Assembly: GCA_041390145.1 (NCBI GenBank)
Contig: JAWKQM010000005.1
Location: 189,296 to 253,295, forward strand
Length of the DNA stretch: 64,000 nucleotides
Direction: 5' to 3'
From: Gemmatimonadales bacterium
GTDB taxonomy: Bacteria; Gemmatimonadota; Gemmatimonadetes; Gemmatimonadales; GWC2-71-9
This document shows positions 49,575-57,986 of this stretch, one piece after another. Below the pieces are notes generated by a model. The model worked only from the letters and a program-made list of their open reading frames with translations, had not been told where the DNA came from and did not search any database. A program made the position numbers and the translations under genes. The first letter of the stretch is position 1, and the number at the start of each line of letters is the position of its first letter.

Positions 49575-52500
49575 TCAGTCGGCAAGCTCATCGAGAAGCG
49601 CTTTGGCTTCCCGGAGGTCGTGTGTGGAAAACCCCTCCGTGAACCAGCCGTAGATCGGTTCCAGCCGGGCACGGGCCTCCTGCCGGCGACCCCCCGCCGC
49701 CAGGTGCCGCGCGAGAGTCGTCGTCGCACGCAGCTCCCAGGAGCGGGACTCCTGCTCCTGTGCAAAGGCGATCGCCTCTTCGAGTACTTCCTCCCCGCGG
49801 GCCGACTCCCCCTGCTGGAGGAGCATCCAACCGCGGATGCGAAGGACCTCGGCCAGATGGACGCGCTCGTGGCGGGCCTCGATGTCGGCGAGCACCTCGT
49901 CCACGACGAGCAGGCCAGCCGCCGGATCGCCCGCCCGGGCGAGTGCTTCCCCGCGCAGGGCCCGCACATACGGTCCCCAGATGCGTTGGCCGGAGCGGGC
50001 GAGGCGAGCCGCCGCCTCCTCCAGGTGCTCCGCGGCCCCGGCGTCCTGCAGCCGAAGCTTGGCGATGCCCTTGCTGATTTCGGCCAGCACTTCCGACATG
50101 ATCTGGATCCCGTGCTCCCGGCCAACCTCCTCCCCTTCGCGGGCGTGTGCCAGGAGCCGCTCCGGCTCATTGCAGAAATCGAAGACCTGAGCGCCCAGCG
50201 TCACCGCGAAGGCGTGGTCGAAGGGATGTTTGCGGCGGCGGGCGTGCGCGTGGTTCTCGAGGCTCACGGCGACGGCCTGGTCCGGGTATCCCAGCATCCA
50301 GAGGTACTGGCACCGGTAGATCCCGTCCGCCGTCAGCGGGTCGCTGTTGATGAGTTTGACGATATGCTGATGCCGCTCGGCGTCGTACATCCGGCGGATC
50401 TGGTCGCCATGCCGACGCGCGGAGACCAGGTCGCCGAGCCAGTAGCTCGACGTCATTGCCGCGCGATGCCCCGCCAGCGCGAGGTCGTCGTCCTCGCTGG
50501 GGGTCGTGAGCAGTTCATTCGCCCACTCGAGAGACTCGTGGAGCCTTCCGGAGGTCAGCATGTGGACCCAGAGCACGTGCAGCACAGGGAGGTAACTCTG
50601 CCGGTGTTCGAGGGAGCGTGCCAGCTTCAGCGCCGGTTGCAGGATGTCGCTGATTTCGGGGGCGGCCCAACCGCGCGCTGCCACGAAGGCCGGTCCCAGC
50701 AGCGTCCGGATGCCGAGCTCCGTGAGGTCCCGATCGGGGCCGGCGGGCAGGTGCTCCGTGGCCGCGAGCGCCTTGCGAAGGTGGGAGATCGCTTCCGCGA
50801 TGGCGAACCGCTGCAGGGCGAGTTCTCCCGCCCGCTTCCAGTAGGGAATCGACTCGACGTGGAGTGCGCCCGCCGAAAAGTGCTGGGCCAGGAGTTCCGG
50901 CTCAGTCGCCACCGTCTCCGGGAACCGCTCGGCGAGCACCCGGGCGATCTCGCCGTGCAGCTCCTGCCGACGACTCTTCAGGAGCGACTCGTACGCGGTG
51001 TCCTGCACCAGCGCATGCTTGAACAGATAGGTGGCCCGCGGGGGGGTGCCGCGACGGAACGCCAGGCCCGACTCCGTCAACTGGTCCAGCCCGGCCTGCA
51101 ACTCCTCGGCCGGGGTGTGCGTGACGGCGGATAGGAGGTCGTAGCTGAACTCCCGGCCGATGGCGGCCCCGACCTGGGCAATTTCGCGGACGCCCGGCAC
51201 CCGGTCGAGTCGGGCCATGAGTGAATCGCGCAGGGTTGCCGGGAGCGTGAAGCCCGCCGGTCCATCCGTATACTCGTACTCGTCGTCGGCCTCGAGGAGG
51301 CGGCCGGACTCGAGCAGCGTCTTGGTGAGCTCCTCGACGAAGAGGGGCACGCCGTCCGTCTTCTCGAGAATCTGCTCCGTCAGGCCCACCGGCAGCGGCT
51401 TGCCGCCGGTGACGCGCGAAATCAGCGCCATGCTCTGGTCGCGGCTCAGCTTGCCCAGGCTCAGCGAGGTGACGTGGGCCTCGGACCACCGGGCCTCGAA
51501 CTCGGGGCGGGAGGTGATGAGCACCAGGATCGGCATCGACTTGGCCCGCTCGATCATCCGGTCGAGCACGTCGAGGGTGGTCGGGTCCACCCAGTGGATA
51601 TCCTCGAACAGCACCACGCTCGCCTGCTGACGCGCCGCCGCCTCGGTCAGATCGACGAGCGCGCGGGTGGTCTCCTCCTTGAACTGCCGCGGGTTGACGG
51701 GCAGCGGTCCATACCGGTCGACGCAAGGGATCGACATCATCGTCGCGACGAGTTGCACATCGCCGAGGGGCCGGCCGAAGCGTCCGTGGAGCATCGCTTC
51801 GAGTTTGTCGAGCTTCGACTCCGCCGGCTCTTCCCGCGTGAACCGCAGCGTGCGCTCGAAGTACGCCACAGTCGGGTAGAAGGCGCTGTTCATGTAGTAC
51901 GGCGAGCACTGGAAGCGCATGGGACTCGCCCCGGTGGCCTCGAGCCGTTCACGGAGGGCGTTGACAATACGGCTCTTTCCGATGCCTGCCTCGCCAGACA
52001 GGAAGACGACCTGCCCCGCACCGGTGCGGGCCTGGTGCCAGCGATCGAGGAGCAGCTGAATTTCCGGCTCACGCCCGACCAGGGGGACCATATTCTCCTG
52101 GTGGGCCGCCTCGAACCTGGTGGCCGCCCTGCTCTCGCCGCGGACCTGGTAGGCGCGGGTCGGCCGCTCGATGCCCTTGAGGTGCTGCTCGCCGAGGTCG
52201 AGGTACTCAAACGCGCCGCCCGCCAGCTGGTGCACCCGCTCGCTCACGACCATCGTGCCCACTTCGGCGATCGCCTGCAGCCGCGCGGCCAGGTTCATCG
52301 TCTCGCCGACCGCGCTGCGCTCCGCTGCCGATACCACAACCACACCGGTGGCCACGCCAATCCGCGCCTTGACCCGGCCGATCGCCGGGACCTCCAGCTC
52401 CGCGAGCGATTGCAGGATCTGCAGCCCGGCGCGAATGCAGCGGTCGGCCTCCCCTTCGTGCGCGTGGGGGAAACCAAAGAAGGCCACGATGCCGTCGCCC

Positions 52501-52880
52501 AGGCGCTGGAAGAGATACCCGTCATAGCGGGTGATGCAGACGGCGCAGGCGTCCTCGTAGGCCCGGATTACCTCCTGGAGCACCTCGGGGTCGACACGGT
52601 TTGCCAACTCCGTGAATCCCACCATGTCGCAGAAGAGGACCGTGAGCTGGCGTCGCTCTCCGCCGCTCTCCGCTGGCACCGCTGGTGTCGGCGCCGCGCT
52701 GGCAGTGGCGATGGCCGCAAGAATCCGCTTGCGCGGGCCGAAGGGAAGTCCCAGTTCCTTGAGGTCCGCATCGGTCAGGACGGCCAGCGTGTCGAGGTCG
52801 ACCTGGTTTTCCTCGAAGAGCGCGACGTACTGCTCGAGTCCAAGCTCGGTGAGCCAGGCGGAGACGGAATGGGCTGACAT
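49575..52880 (-). CDS. SAM domain-class III cyclase-AAA ATPase-TPR regulator
   Basis: An 1101-aa soluble multidomain protein. Residues 5-62 form a sterile-alpha-motif domain; 75-250 a class III nucleotide cyclase domain with metal residues Asp85 (FCDMVGFT) and Asp129 (RLGDG) and transition-state Asn196/Arg200 (MNLAARLQA); 265-560 an ATPase with Walker A GEAGIGKS (296-303) and VVLFEDIHWVD as Walker B; the rest is helical TPR. Such proteins make cyclic AMP or act as large STAND-like sensors. The start lies 2 bases after the flavoprotein stop, so it is probably in the quinoprotein operon. Confidence 0.92.
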   Translation of the reverse strand: MSAHSVSAWLTELGLEQYVALFEENQVDLDTLAVLTDADLKELGLPFGPRKRILAAIATASAAPTPAVPAESGGERRQLTVLFCDMVGFTELANRVDPEVLQEVIRAYEDACAVCITRYDGYLFQRLGDGIVAFFGFPHAHEGEADRCIRAGLQILQSLAELEVPAIGRVKARIGVATGVVVVSAAERSAVGETMNLAARLQAIAEVGTMVVSERVHQLAGGAFEYLDLGEQHLKGIERPTRAYQVRGESRAATRFEAAHQENMVPLVGREPEIQLLLDRWHQARTGAGQVVFLSGEAGIGKSRIVNALRERLEATGASPMRFQCSPYYMNSAFYPTVAYFERTLRFTREEPAESKLDKLEAMLHGRFGRPLGDVQLVATMMSIPCVDRYGPLPVNPRQFKEETTRALVDLTEAAARQQASVVLFEDIHWVDPTTLDVLDRMIERAKSMPILVLITSRPEFEARWSEAHVTSLSLGKLSRDQSMALISRVTGGKPLPVGLTEQILEKTDGVPLFVEELTKTLLESGRLLEADDEYEYTDGPAGFTLPATLRDSLMARLDRVPGVREIAQVGAAIGREFSYDLLSAVTHTPAEELQAGLDQLTESGLAFRRGTPPRATYLFKHALVQDTAYESLLKSRRQELHGEIARVLAERFPETVATEPELLAQHFSAGALHVESIPYWKRAGELALQRFAIAEAISHLRKALAATEHLPAGPDRDLTELGIRTLLGPAFVAARGWAAPEISDILQPALKLARSLEHRQSYLPVLHVLWVHMLTSGRLHESLEWANELLTTPSEDDDLALAGHRAAMTSSYWLGDLVSARRHGDQIRRMYDAERHQHIVKLINSDPLTADGIYRCQYLWMLGYPDQAVAVSLENHAHARRRKHPFDHAFAVTLGAQVFDFCNEPERLLAHAREGEEVGREHGIQIMSEVLAEISKGIAKLRLQDAGAAEHLEEAAARLARSGQRIWGPYVRALRGEALARAGDPAAGLLVVDEVLADIEARHERVHLAEVLRIRGWMLLQQGESARGEEVLEEAIAFAQEQESRSWELRATTTLARHLAAGGRRQEARARLEPIYGWFTEGFSTHDLREAKALLDELAD

Positions 52881-52882
52881 GC

Positions 52883-54340
52883 TCAGGCGACCGTGGCCGG
52901 TTCGGCCGGGGCCGGGGTGCGCCGCATCTCAAGTAGTCCGTTGCGATAGAGCCAGGAGGTGAGGGCCACCGCCTGATCCGCCGGCATGGCATTCGCGAGC
53001 GACCGCGCGATCTCGGCCGCCGGGGCGGCGCGGGGAATGCGAGCCAGCAGCGGGGCGAGCTCCACGCCGGCGACAAAGGCAACCGGATCGTCCAGCCGGG
53101 GATGGTGCACCGCTGGCCGCGATTCCACGAAGTCCCCGACGAGGCATGGCTCGTCTGCCAGACGCACTGCCGATGACAAGCCGAGCCAGGCCTGCAGGGC
53201 AGGGGGCGGCTGGTCCGGCTCGGCGGGAACAGCGTCCGCGCCACCGGCCCTCGCGGACCAGAAGACGCCGGGGTGGGTCGACGTGGCTTCCGCGTAGTGA
53301 TTCGCCGACCAAGCTGCATGCCGGCGCGCGGCGCGCGCGAGCGAGTCCTCGTAGAACTGGATGGCAGCGGCACTCGCGGCGGGGCGCCGCAGGATCGTGT
53401 TCACCACCAGGGCGCCGGCGGTGGCCGACTGGATCGCCTTCTGGACTCCGCTGGAGGAGAGCGGGTCGAGGGCGAGGGCCGCGTCGCCGATCTTGATGTG
53501 GCGCTCGTCGACCGGCGCCTCGTCGAGATAGGGAGTGGCCTCGGCAGCCCGGACCGCGGAGACCAAGGTCGCTGCGGTAGTGTCCGAGAGAATCCCGGCG
53601 GTCTCCACCTGCGCGCGGTACCAGGTCTCCAACTCCGGCGCAGCGATTCCATGCAGGCGGGAGGCGTCCACAAACACCAGCACGTTCTGGCTGCCATCGG
53701 GCAGCGGGACGCTCCAGAGCCACTCTGCGGGCCCCGACTGGATTCGTGGAACGGTCGCGGCGGCGGTGCCGCGCCAGTACCCGTAGACGGCCACCGTCCT
53801 CGGACCGGCAGCCGCACGGGCTGAACCGGGGCCGCCGGACCGTCCGGTGGCAATGGAGAGAAAACGTGCTCGGAGTGTGGAAGCGCCGGAACGGGTGGTT
53901 AGCGCCAGACGCCACCCGGCGCCGTCGCGCTCCTTCGACTGCAGGTGTGCGGGCTGGAGCAGGGTGACACCGGCCCGCATTGCAACCTCCACCAGCGCCT
54001 GATCGAACCCGGCGCGATCGACCAGGCTGCCCGTGGCCCGCGGGTCGATCCGTGGCGCGTGATGATTGCCCCAGACCACATCGACTTGCCGCACCGGCAC
54101 CCGGCCGGCGCGATCAAGCACCTCCCCTGCGCCGAGGGATGCCAGCAGCGGGCGGACGCCGGGGGTGAGTGATTCACCCAGGTGACTGCGGGGGAAGGGA
54201 CGGCGCTCGACCAGCGTGACGCGATATCCCAGCTGCGCGAGGCGCAGTGCATGGCACGAGCCGGCAGGGCCGGCGCCGAGCACGCAGACATCGGTGTCAA
54301 ACGGGGTTGGGGATACCATCGATGGGGTCGCTCCGGTCAC
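52883..54340 (-). CDS. LodB/GoxB-like FAD-dependent oxidoreductase
   Basis: A flavoprotein of about 485 aa in the tryptophan-halogenase-like group. It has the FAD loop VLGAGPAGSCHALRLAQLGY followed by LVERR, the HLGESLTP motif and GDAALALDPLSSSGVQKAI near the C-terminus. Flavoproteins of this type (LodB, GoxB, QhpG) hydroxylate the Trp that becomes the CTQ cofactor of partner quinoproteins. The GTG at 54340 overlaps the radical SAM stop (GTGA) as do other starts here; ATG 54319 is the alternative. A lodA-like gene two genes upstream supports the maturase role. A halogenase or other oxidase is less likely. Confidence 0.85.
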   Translation of the reverse strand: MTGATPSMVSPTPFDTDVCVLGAGPAGSCHALRLAQLGYRVTLVERRPFPRSHLGESLTPGVRPLLASLGAGEVLDRAGRVPVRQVDVVWGNHHAPRIDPRATGSLVDRAGFDQALVEVAMRAGVTLLQPAHLQSKERDGAGWRLALTTRSGASTLRARFLSIATGRSGGPGSARAAAGPRTVAVYGYWRGTAAATVPRIQSGPAEWLWSVPLPDGSQNVLVFVDASRLHGIAAPELETWYRAQVETAGILSDTTAATLVSAVRAAEATPYLDEAPVDERHIKIGDAALALDPLSSSGVQKAIQSATAGALVVNTILRRPAASAAAIQFYEDSLARAARRHAAWSANHYAEATSTHPGVFWSARAGGADAVPAEPDQPPPALQAWLGLSSAVRLADEPCLVGDFVESRPAVHHPRLDDPVAFVAGVELAPLLARIPRAAPAAEIARSLANAMPADQAVALTSWLYRNGLLEMRRTPAPAEPATVA

Positions 54341-55659
54341 GCCTCTGCGGGGTGGAGCCTGAGATAGGCGCCGAGGCAATAGTGCAGCCACCCTCGAATG
54401 TAGTCGCACGCAGGGCGGCCGCGCTGAATCGTCTCGTGATGGCACCCGCCGCCACAGAGGTACCGTGCCCAGCAACTGTTGCAGGGCTCCTGCCGGTGGA
54501 CGTGACGGTCAGCGAGCCACTGGTCCTGTCGAGCCGCATCGATCCCCTCGGCGAGGGAGCCCATCTGCCCGGCTTCGTCGCCCACGAACCGGTGGCACGC
54601 CGCCAGATCGCCCTCGGCCGAGACGCCGAGATACCCGGCGCCGGCGCCGCACGGATAGGGCCGGTGCGTCCCCTTGTCGATTTCCCGCATGGCGTTGACC
54701 ATGTTGGCGAACGGATACCGCCGCCCCGCCGCCATGTGGCGCTCGTACTCGCGGCCGCACTCGATCATCTGGCCGAGCATCGTCTCGAGGTCGTCGTGCT
54801 GCATCTCGCCGAGTCCGGTCGGCGAACTCAGCATCGGGGAAAATCCGACGCTGTGAAAGCCGAGCCGCACGAACTCGTCGAGCGTCGGGCGGAGGTCGAG
54901 ATTCCGAGGCGTGACGGTGACACGCGCCGAGACCTGCATCCGGCGCTGGCGGGCCAGGAGCGGTGCCACATTCCGCAGCACCCGGTCATAGCTGCCGGCG
55001 CCGCTCTTGTAGGGGCGCTGCGCATCGTGCAGTGCCTTCGGTCCGTCGAGGCTGACCGTCACGGCAAAGCCGTGCTCCTCGAAGAAATCGCCGTCGGCCT
55101 CCGACACGAGGGTCCCGTTGGTGGTGATGGAGAAGGTGAGCGTGACCCCCCGCTCCGCGGCCAGCCGTGCCGCGCGGGTCGTCGAGGTACGGAGCACCGT
55201 GCGGTTCACGAGGGGCTCACCGCCGAGGAACGCCAGGTTGAGCCGCGCCCCTGGCTCGGCGTCGGCCAGGAGCAGGTCCACCGCCTGGTCGGCGGCCTCC
55301 TGCGACATGTTCTTGGCCGCGCCCCCGAACTCCCCCTGCTGGGCATAGCAGTAGGTGCAGCCGAGGTTGCACTTCTGGGCAATGGCGAGGGAGAGGGCGT
55401 GGACCTTGGGGCCGCTGAGCGGCGCGTCATCGATGGCGGGCGGGTGCCCCGCGAGCCCGACTCGCTCGAGGAGCTGTTCCGCGCTGCCGACCCCCAACGC
55501 CGCATCCACCGCGGCGAAGAGGCTGGCGTCGGCGTCGAAGAGCCGGCTCCCGTCCACCACGAAGAGGTGGCGGGTGGCGCCGGCGTCGATCAGGTGCGCC
55601 TCCCGGCCCCGCGGCCTCGCCTCCTGCATGTGCCGTCGCGCTTCGGCCACCAGGCTCAC
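54337..55659 (-). CDS. Radical SAM/SPASM peptide-modifying enzyme
   Basis: A 440-aa iron-sulfur enzyme. The radical SAM cluster is Cys97-x3-Cys101-x2-Cys104 (CNLGCTYCY). The N-terminal 90 residues include HLFVVDGSRLFDADASLF, typical of maturases that bind a protein substrate. The C-terminus has SPASM cysteines (CGAGAGYLGVSAEGDLAACH, then CNSCWARYLCGGGCHH). QhpD, which builds thioether links in CTQ amine dehydrogenase, and anaerobic sulfatase maturases share this layout. GTG 55659 overlaps the lodA-like stop (GTGA), so the oxidase is the likely target. The two Cys-type sulfatases in the window are the alternative target. Confidence 0.88.
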   Translation of the reverse strand: MSLVAEARRHMQEARPRGREAHLIDAGATRHLFVVDGSRLFDADASLFAAVDAALGVGSAEQLLERVGLAGHPPAIDDAPLSGPKVHALSLAIAQKCNLGCTYCYAQQGEFGGAAKNMSQEAADQAVDLLLADAEPGARLNLAFLGGEPLVNRTVLRTSTTRAARLAAERGVTLTFSITTNGTLVSEADGDFFEEHGFAVTVSLDGPKALHDAQRPYKSGAGSYDRVLRNVAPLLARQRRMQVSARVTVTPRNLDLRPTLDEFVRLGFHSVGFSPMLSSPTGLGEMQHDDLETMLGQMIECGREYERHMAAGRRYPFANMVNAMREIDKGTHRPYPCGAGAGYLGVSAEGDLAACHRFVGDEAGQMGSLAEGIDAARQDQWLADRHVHRQEPCNSCWARYLCGGGCHHETIQRGRPACDYIRGWLHYCLGAYLRLHPAEA

Positions 55660-57986
55660 GAATCGCCTGCGTTCTGTCCAGGCACGTCGCGGCCCTGGAT
55701 CTGGAAGCGGAGCCAGTGCTCCCACTTGTGAAAGAGGTCGTCGTACAGGATCAGGCGTTCGTCCTGATAGTCGTCCGGGACATAGTGGCCCACCCGTTCC
55801 TTCTGGAGCCAGTTGTCACCCTTGCTGGTACCGTCGGGGCCGGGTTCCACGTTGACGTAGTCGGGACGGGCAGAGGCCCAGTAGTAGCAGGAACACTCCC
55901 GGTAGTCGTTCTGCCACGGGGAGCAAAGCCCCTGCGTGAGTTCCCCCGGCTTGACGAGGTCGCGGGAAATGACCGCGGTGTCGGCGTCGAAGAAGGGACG
56001 GAGCTTCAGCGTGAGGTGTTTGTAGCTCTTGGCCTTGTCGTCCTCGTACGGATGCTGGAGGTACCACGACGGCTTGGCGGTGAAGACACACTCGATGTCG
56101 TCGCCGGGTTTGTGGAAGTGCAGCAGGTGGGCCAGCGCGTTGGACCACTCGAGCGGCGCCAGGCCGTGCGGGTTGTTTTCCGTGGACAGCACGACGGACG
56201 CGGCGGGGTCGGCGGGGGACGGCCCGACCATGGTCGTCATCATCTTGAAGCCGCCGGCCATCAGGAGTCGATGCCCGACCAGTTTCTTGATGTCCGGGTC
56301 CTCGACATCCGGATCGACCTCCACCACGAGGTTGTCGTACTCGCGGAGGACAATGCCGGTCAGGAGCCGCCGCCAGACGGCGCGGAAGTCCATCTCGAGG
56401 CCGGGCACGCAATTGCCCACGGCCACGTCGACCCGGGAGCTGGCGGGGTTGCCGCGAGCCGGGAAGAGCAGTTGGGCCGACTTGTTCCGTGGCGTCAGGG
56501 CTGGCGGTGCCACCGCAGCCGGTGCGGGCGCGTTCCCGCCGTGCTCAAGGTTGCCGGCGGTGCCCGCGGCGGTGGCGGCCTTCTTGATGGTCTCGATCTG
56601 GCGCCAGGTGAGCGACAGGTAGTTGTTGTCCGCCCCGCACATCAGCGCCGGCATCTTCCGCCGGCCGCGGTCGGTGTAGTCTCCCGCCTCGTTCGGGAGC
56701 CGGAGGAAATGGGTGAACCAGGGCGCAGTGCCCCCGCGCATGGCGGCGTAGAGCTGCTGGTGCAGCGCCATGACGGTGATGGTGTCGACGGTCGGTTCGG
56801 ACATGACCGGCCGCAGGAGGCGCTCCGTGTCAAACGCCTCCTCGGCGGGCATCGTGTCCAGCGAGAGCCCCGGCCTCCCCTCCACCATGCCGCCGTTCAT
56901 GACGGCAACATTCATGAAGCGGACCGTCTCGTAGGCGCGCCGGACGATGTCCTCCGCACGGGCCTGGGTGACCTCGGCCGGTTCCGCGTCGTCGATCTTG
57001 GGTCCGTTGATGACCTGGTCCAGGTCGTCCGCCAGGGTGCGGAGGAAGCCGGCGTCGGGCACCAGCGCCGGGGGGCTGGCGGTGATCCGGGCCACCGCGC
57101 GGAGCGTGCGGCCGTCCTTCAGTTTCAGGGACACCTCCACCACGCCGTCGCAGGCGTCGTCGAGGTACCCCCGGCTCTTCGCATAGTTGCCGTAGAGCCA
57201 CGGCGGTGCCGGGGGGTCGATGGCAAAGAGCGAGGAGGGCAGGGTCTCGTTCCAGAACTTGCCCCGCTTCGTGGTCATCTCTTCGTCGTCCACCGCGACG
57301 GGAATCTCGAAGCCGTACCAGGTTGTCCGCTTGCTGACCTCGTAAATGGCGCGCTCGGGCGGAATGATGTTGTCGGGATCGGGAATCGGCTTGCCGTGCT
57401 TGTCGTGAATCCGCGGCCCGTAGATCAGGCCCTTCGCTGGCATGAACCGGAAGCGAATGCCCGGGTATTGCTTGTTCGGCTTGATGTACTGGACGTGACC
57501 GAAGTCGATGAACGCCTCGGGTGACACGAAGTTCGGCGAGTGCCCCTGAAGGGGCCGGCGGACGTGGTCGGAGAACCACTCCGTCTTCGCAGTCACCTGG
57601 TCGTTGGGGTCGTCGGTGCGCCGCACCACTTTCCGGTTGGCCACTTCGACCTGCCACTTCACGTCAGTCGGCGTGAGGCCGAGCTCGGTCAGCAGGGCCA
57701 GGTCAAGCGGTCGGATGGCGTCGTCGTCGGTGACGACGAAGACCTCCAGGAACGGCCAGACGGGGCGGATCTTCCCGTTCTCCTTGAACACGACCGTCTC
57801 GGGAATGTGACTGCCGCTGATTTCGCCGGTCGCGTCGTCCACGAGTAGCGTCTCGGCGCCCTTGATCGTCCGGAACTCAAGGGGCCTGGCCGGCTCCTCC
57901 AGCACATAGTTGTCGAGGGGCGTGTCGGCGCCGCCCAGCCGACCGATGGCGAGCGGCGGGAGGATGCGAAGTTCACGGATGGTCAT
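55656..57986 (-). CDS. LodA/GoxA-like quinoprotein amino-acid or amine oxidase
   Basis: A 776-aa protein of the LodA family, which oxidises free amino acids (lysine epsilon-oxidase, glycine oxidase) with a self-derived cysteine tryptophylquinone. Family text includes the N-terminal ILPPLAIGRLGGA, WPFLEVFVVTDD, FVSPEAFIDFGHVQYIKP, the central NCVPGLEMD with Cys526, and the C-terminal LCSPWQNDYRECSCYYWASA with Trp691. Cys526 and Trp691 are my candidates for the CTQ pair; their spacing (165) is close to that in GoxA as I recall it. No signal peptide is seen. ATG 57986 overlaps the ferritin-like gene (ATGA) and the stop overlaps the radical SAM gene. Confidence 0.88.
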   Translation of the reverse strand: MTIRELRILPPLAIGRLGGADTPLDNYVLEEPARPLEFRTIKGAETLLVDDATGEISGSHIPETVVFKENGKIRPVWPFLEVFVVTDDDAIRPLDLALLTELGLTPTDVKWQVEVANRKVVRRTDDPNDQVTAKTEWFSDHVRRPLQGHSPNFVSPEAFIDFGHVQYIKPNKQYPGIRFRFMPAKGLIYGPRIHDKHGKPIPDPDNIIPPERAIYEVSKRTTWYGFEIPVAVDDEEMTTKRGKFWNETLPSSLFAIDPPAPPWLYGNYAKSRGYLDDACDGVVEVSLKLKDGRTLRAVARITASPPALVPDAGFLRTLADDLDQVINGPKIDDAEPAEVTQARAEDIVRRAYETVRFMNVAVMNGGMVEGRPGLSLDTMPAEEAFDTERLLRPVMSEPTVDTITVMALHQQLYAAMRGGTAPWFTHFLRLPNEAGDYTDRGRRKMPALMCGADNNYLSLTWRQIETIKKAATAAGTAGNLEHGGNAPAPAAVAPPALTPRNKSAQLLFPARGNPASSRVDVAVGNCVPGLEMDFRAVWRRLLTGIVLREYDNLVVEVDPDVEDPDIKKLVGHRLLMAGGFKMMTTMVGPSPADPAASVVLSTENNPHGLAPLEWSNALAHLLHFHKPGDDIECVFTAKPSWYLQHPYEDDKAKSYKHLTLKLRPFFDADTAVISRDLVKPGELTQGLCSPWQNDYRECSCYYWASARPDYVNVEPGPDGTSKGDNWLQKERVGHYVPDDYQDERLILYDDLFHKWEHWLRFQIQGRDVPGQNAGDS

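Noticed and set aside
46801..52880. Kinase, cyclase and STAND-like ATPase as a phage-defence island
   Set aside because: Domains fit ordinary signalling proteins; no effector, nuclease, toxin or mobile element is next to them.
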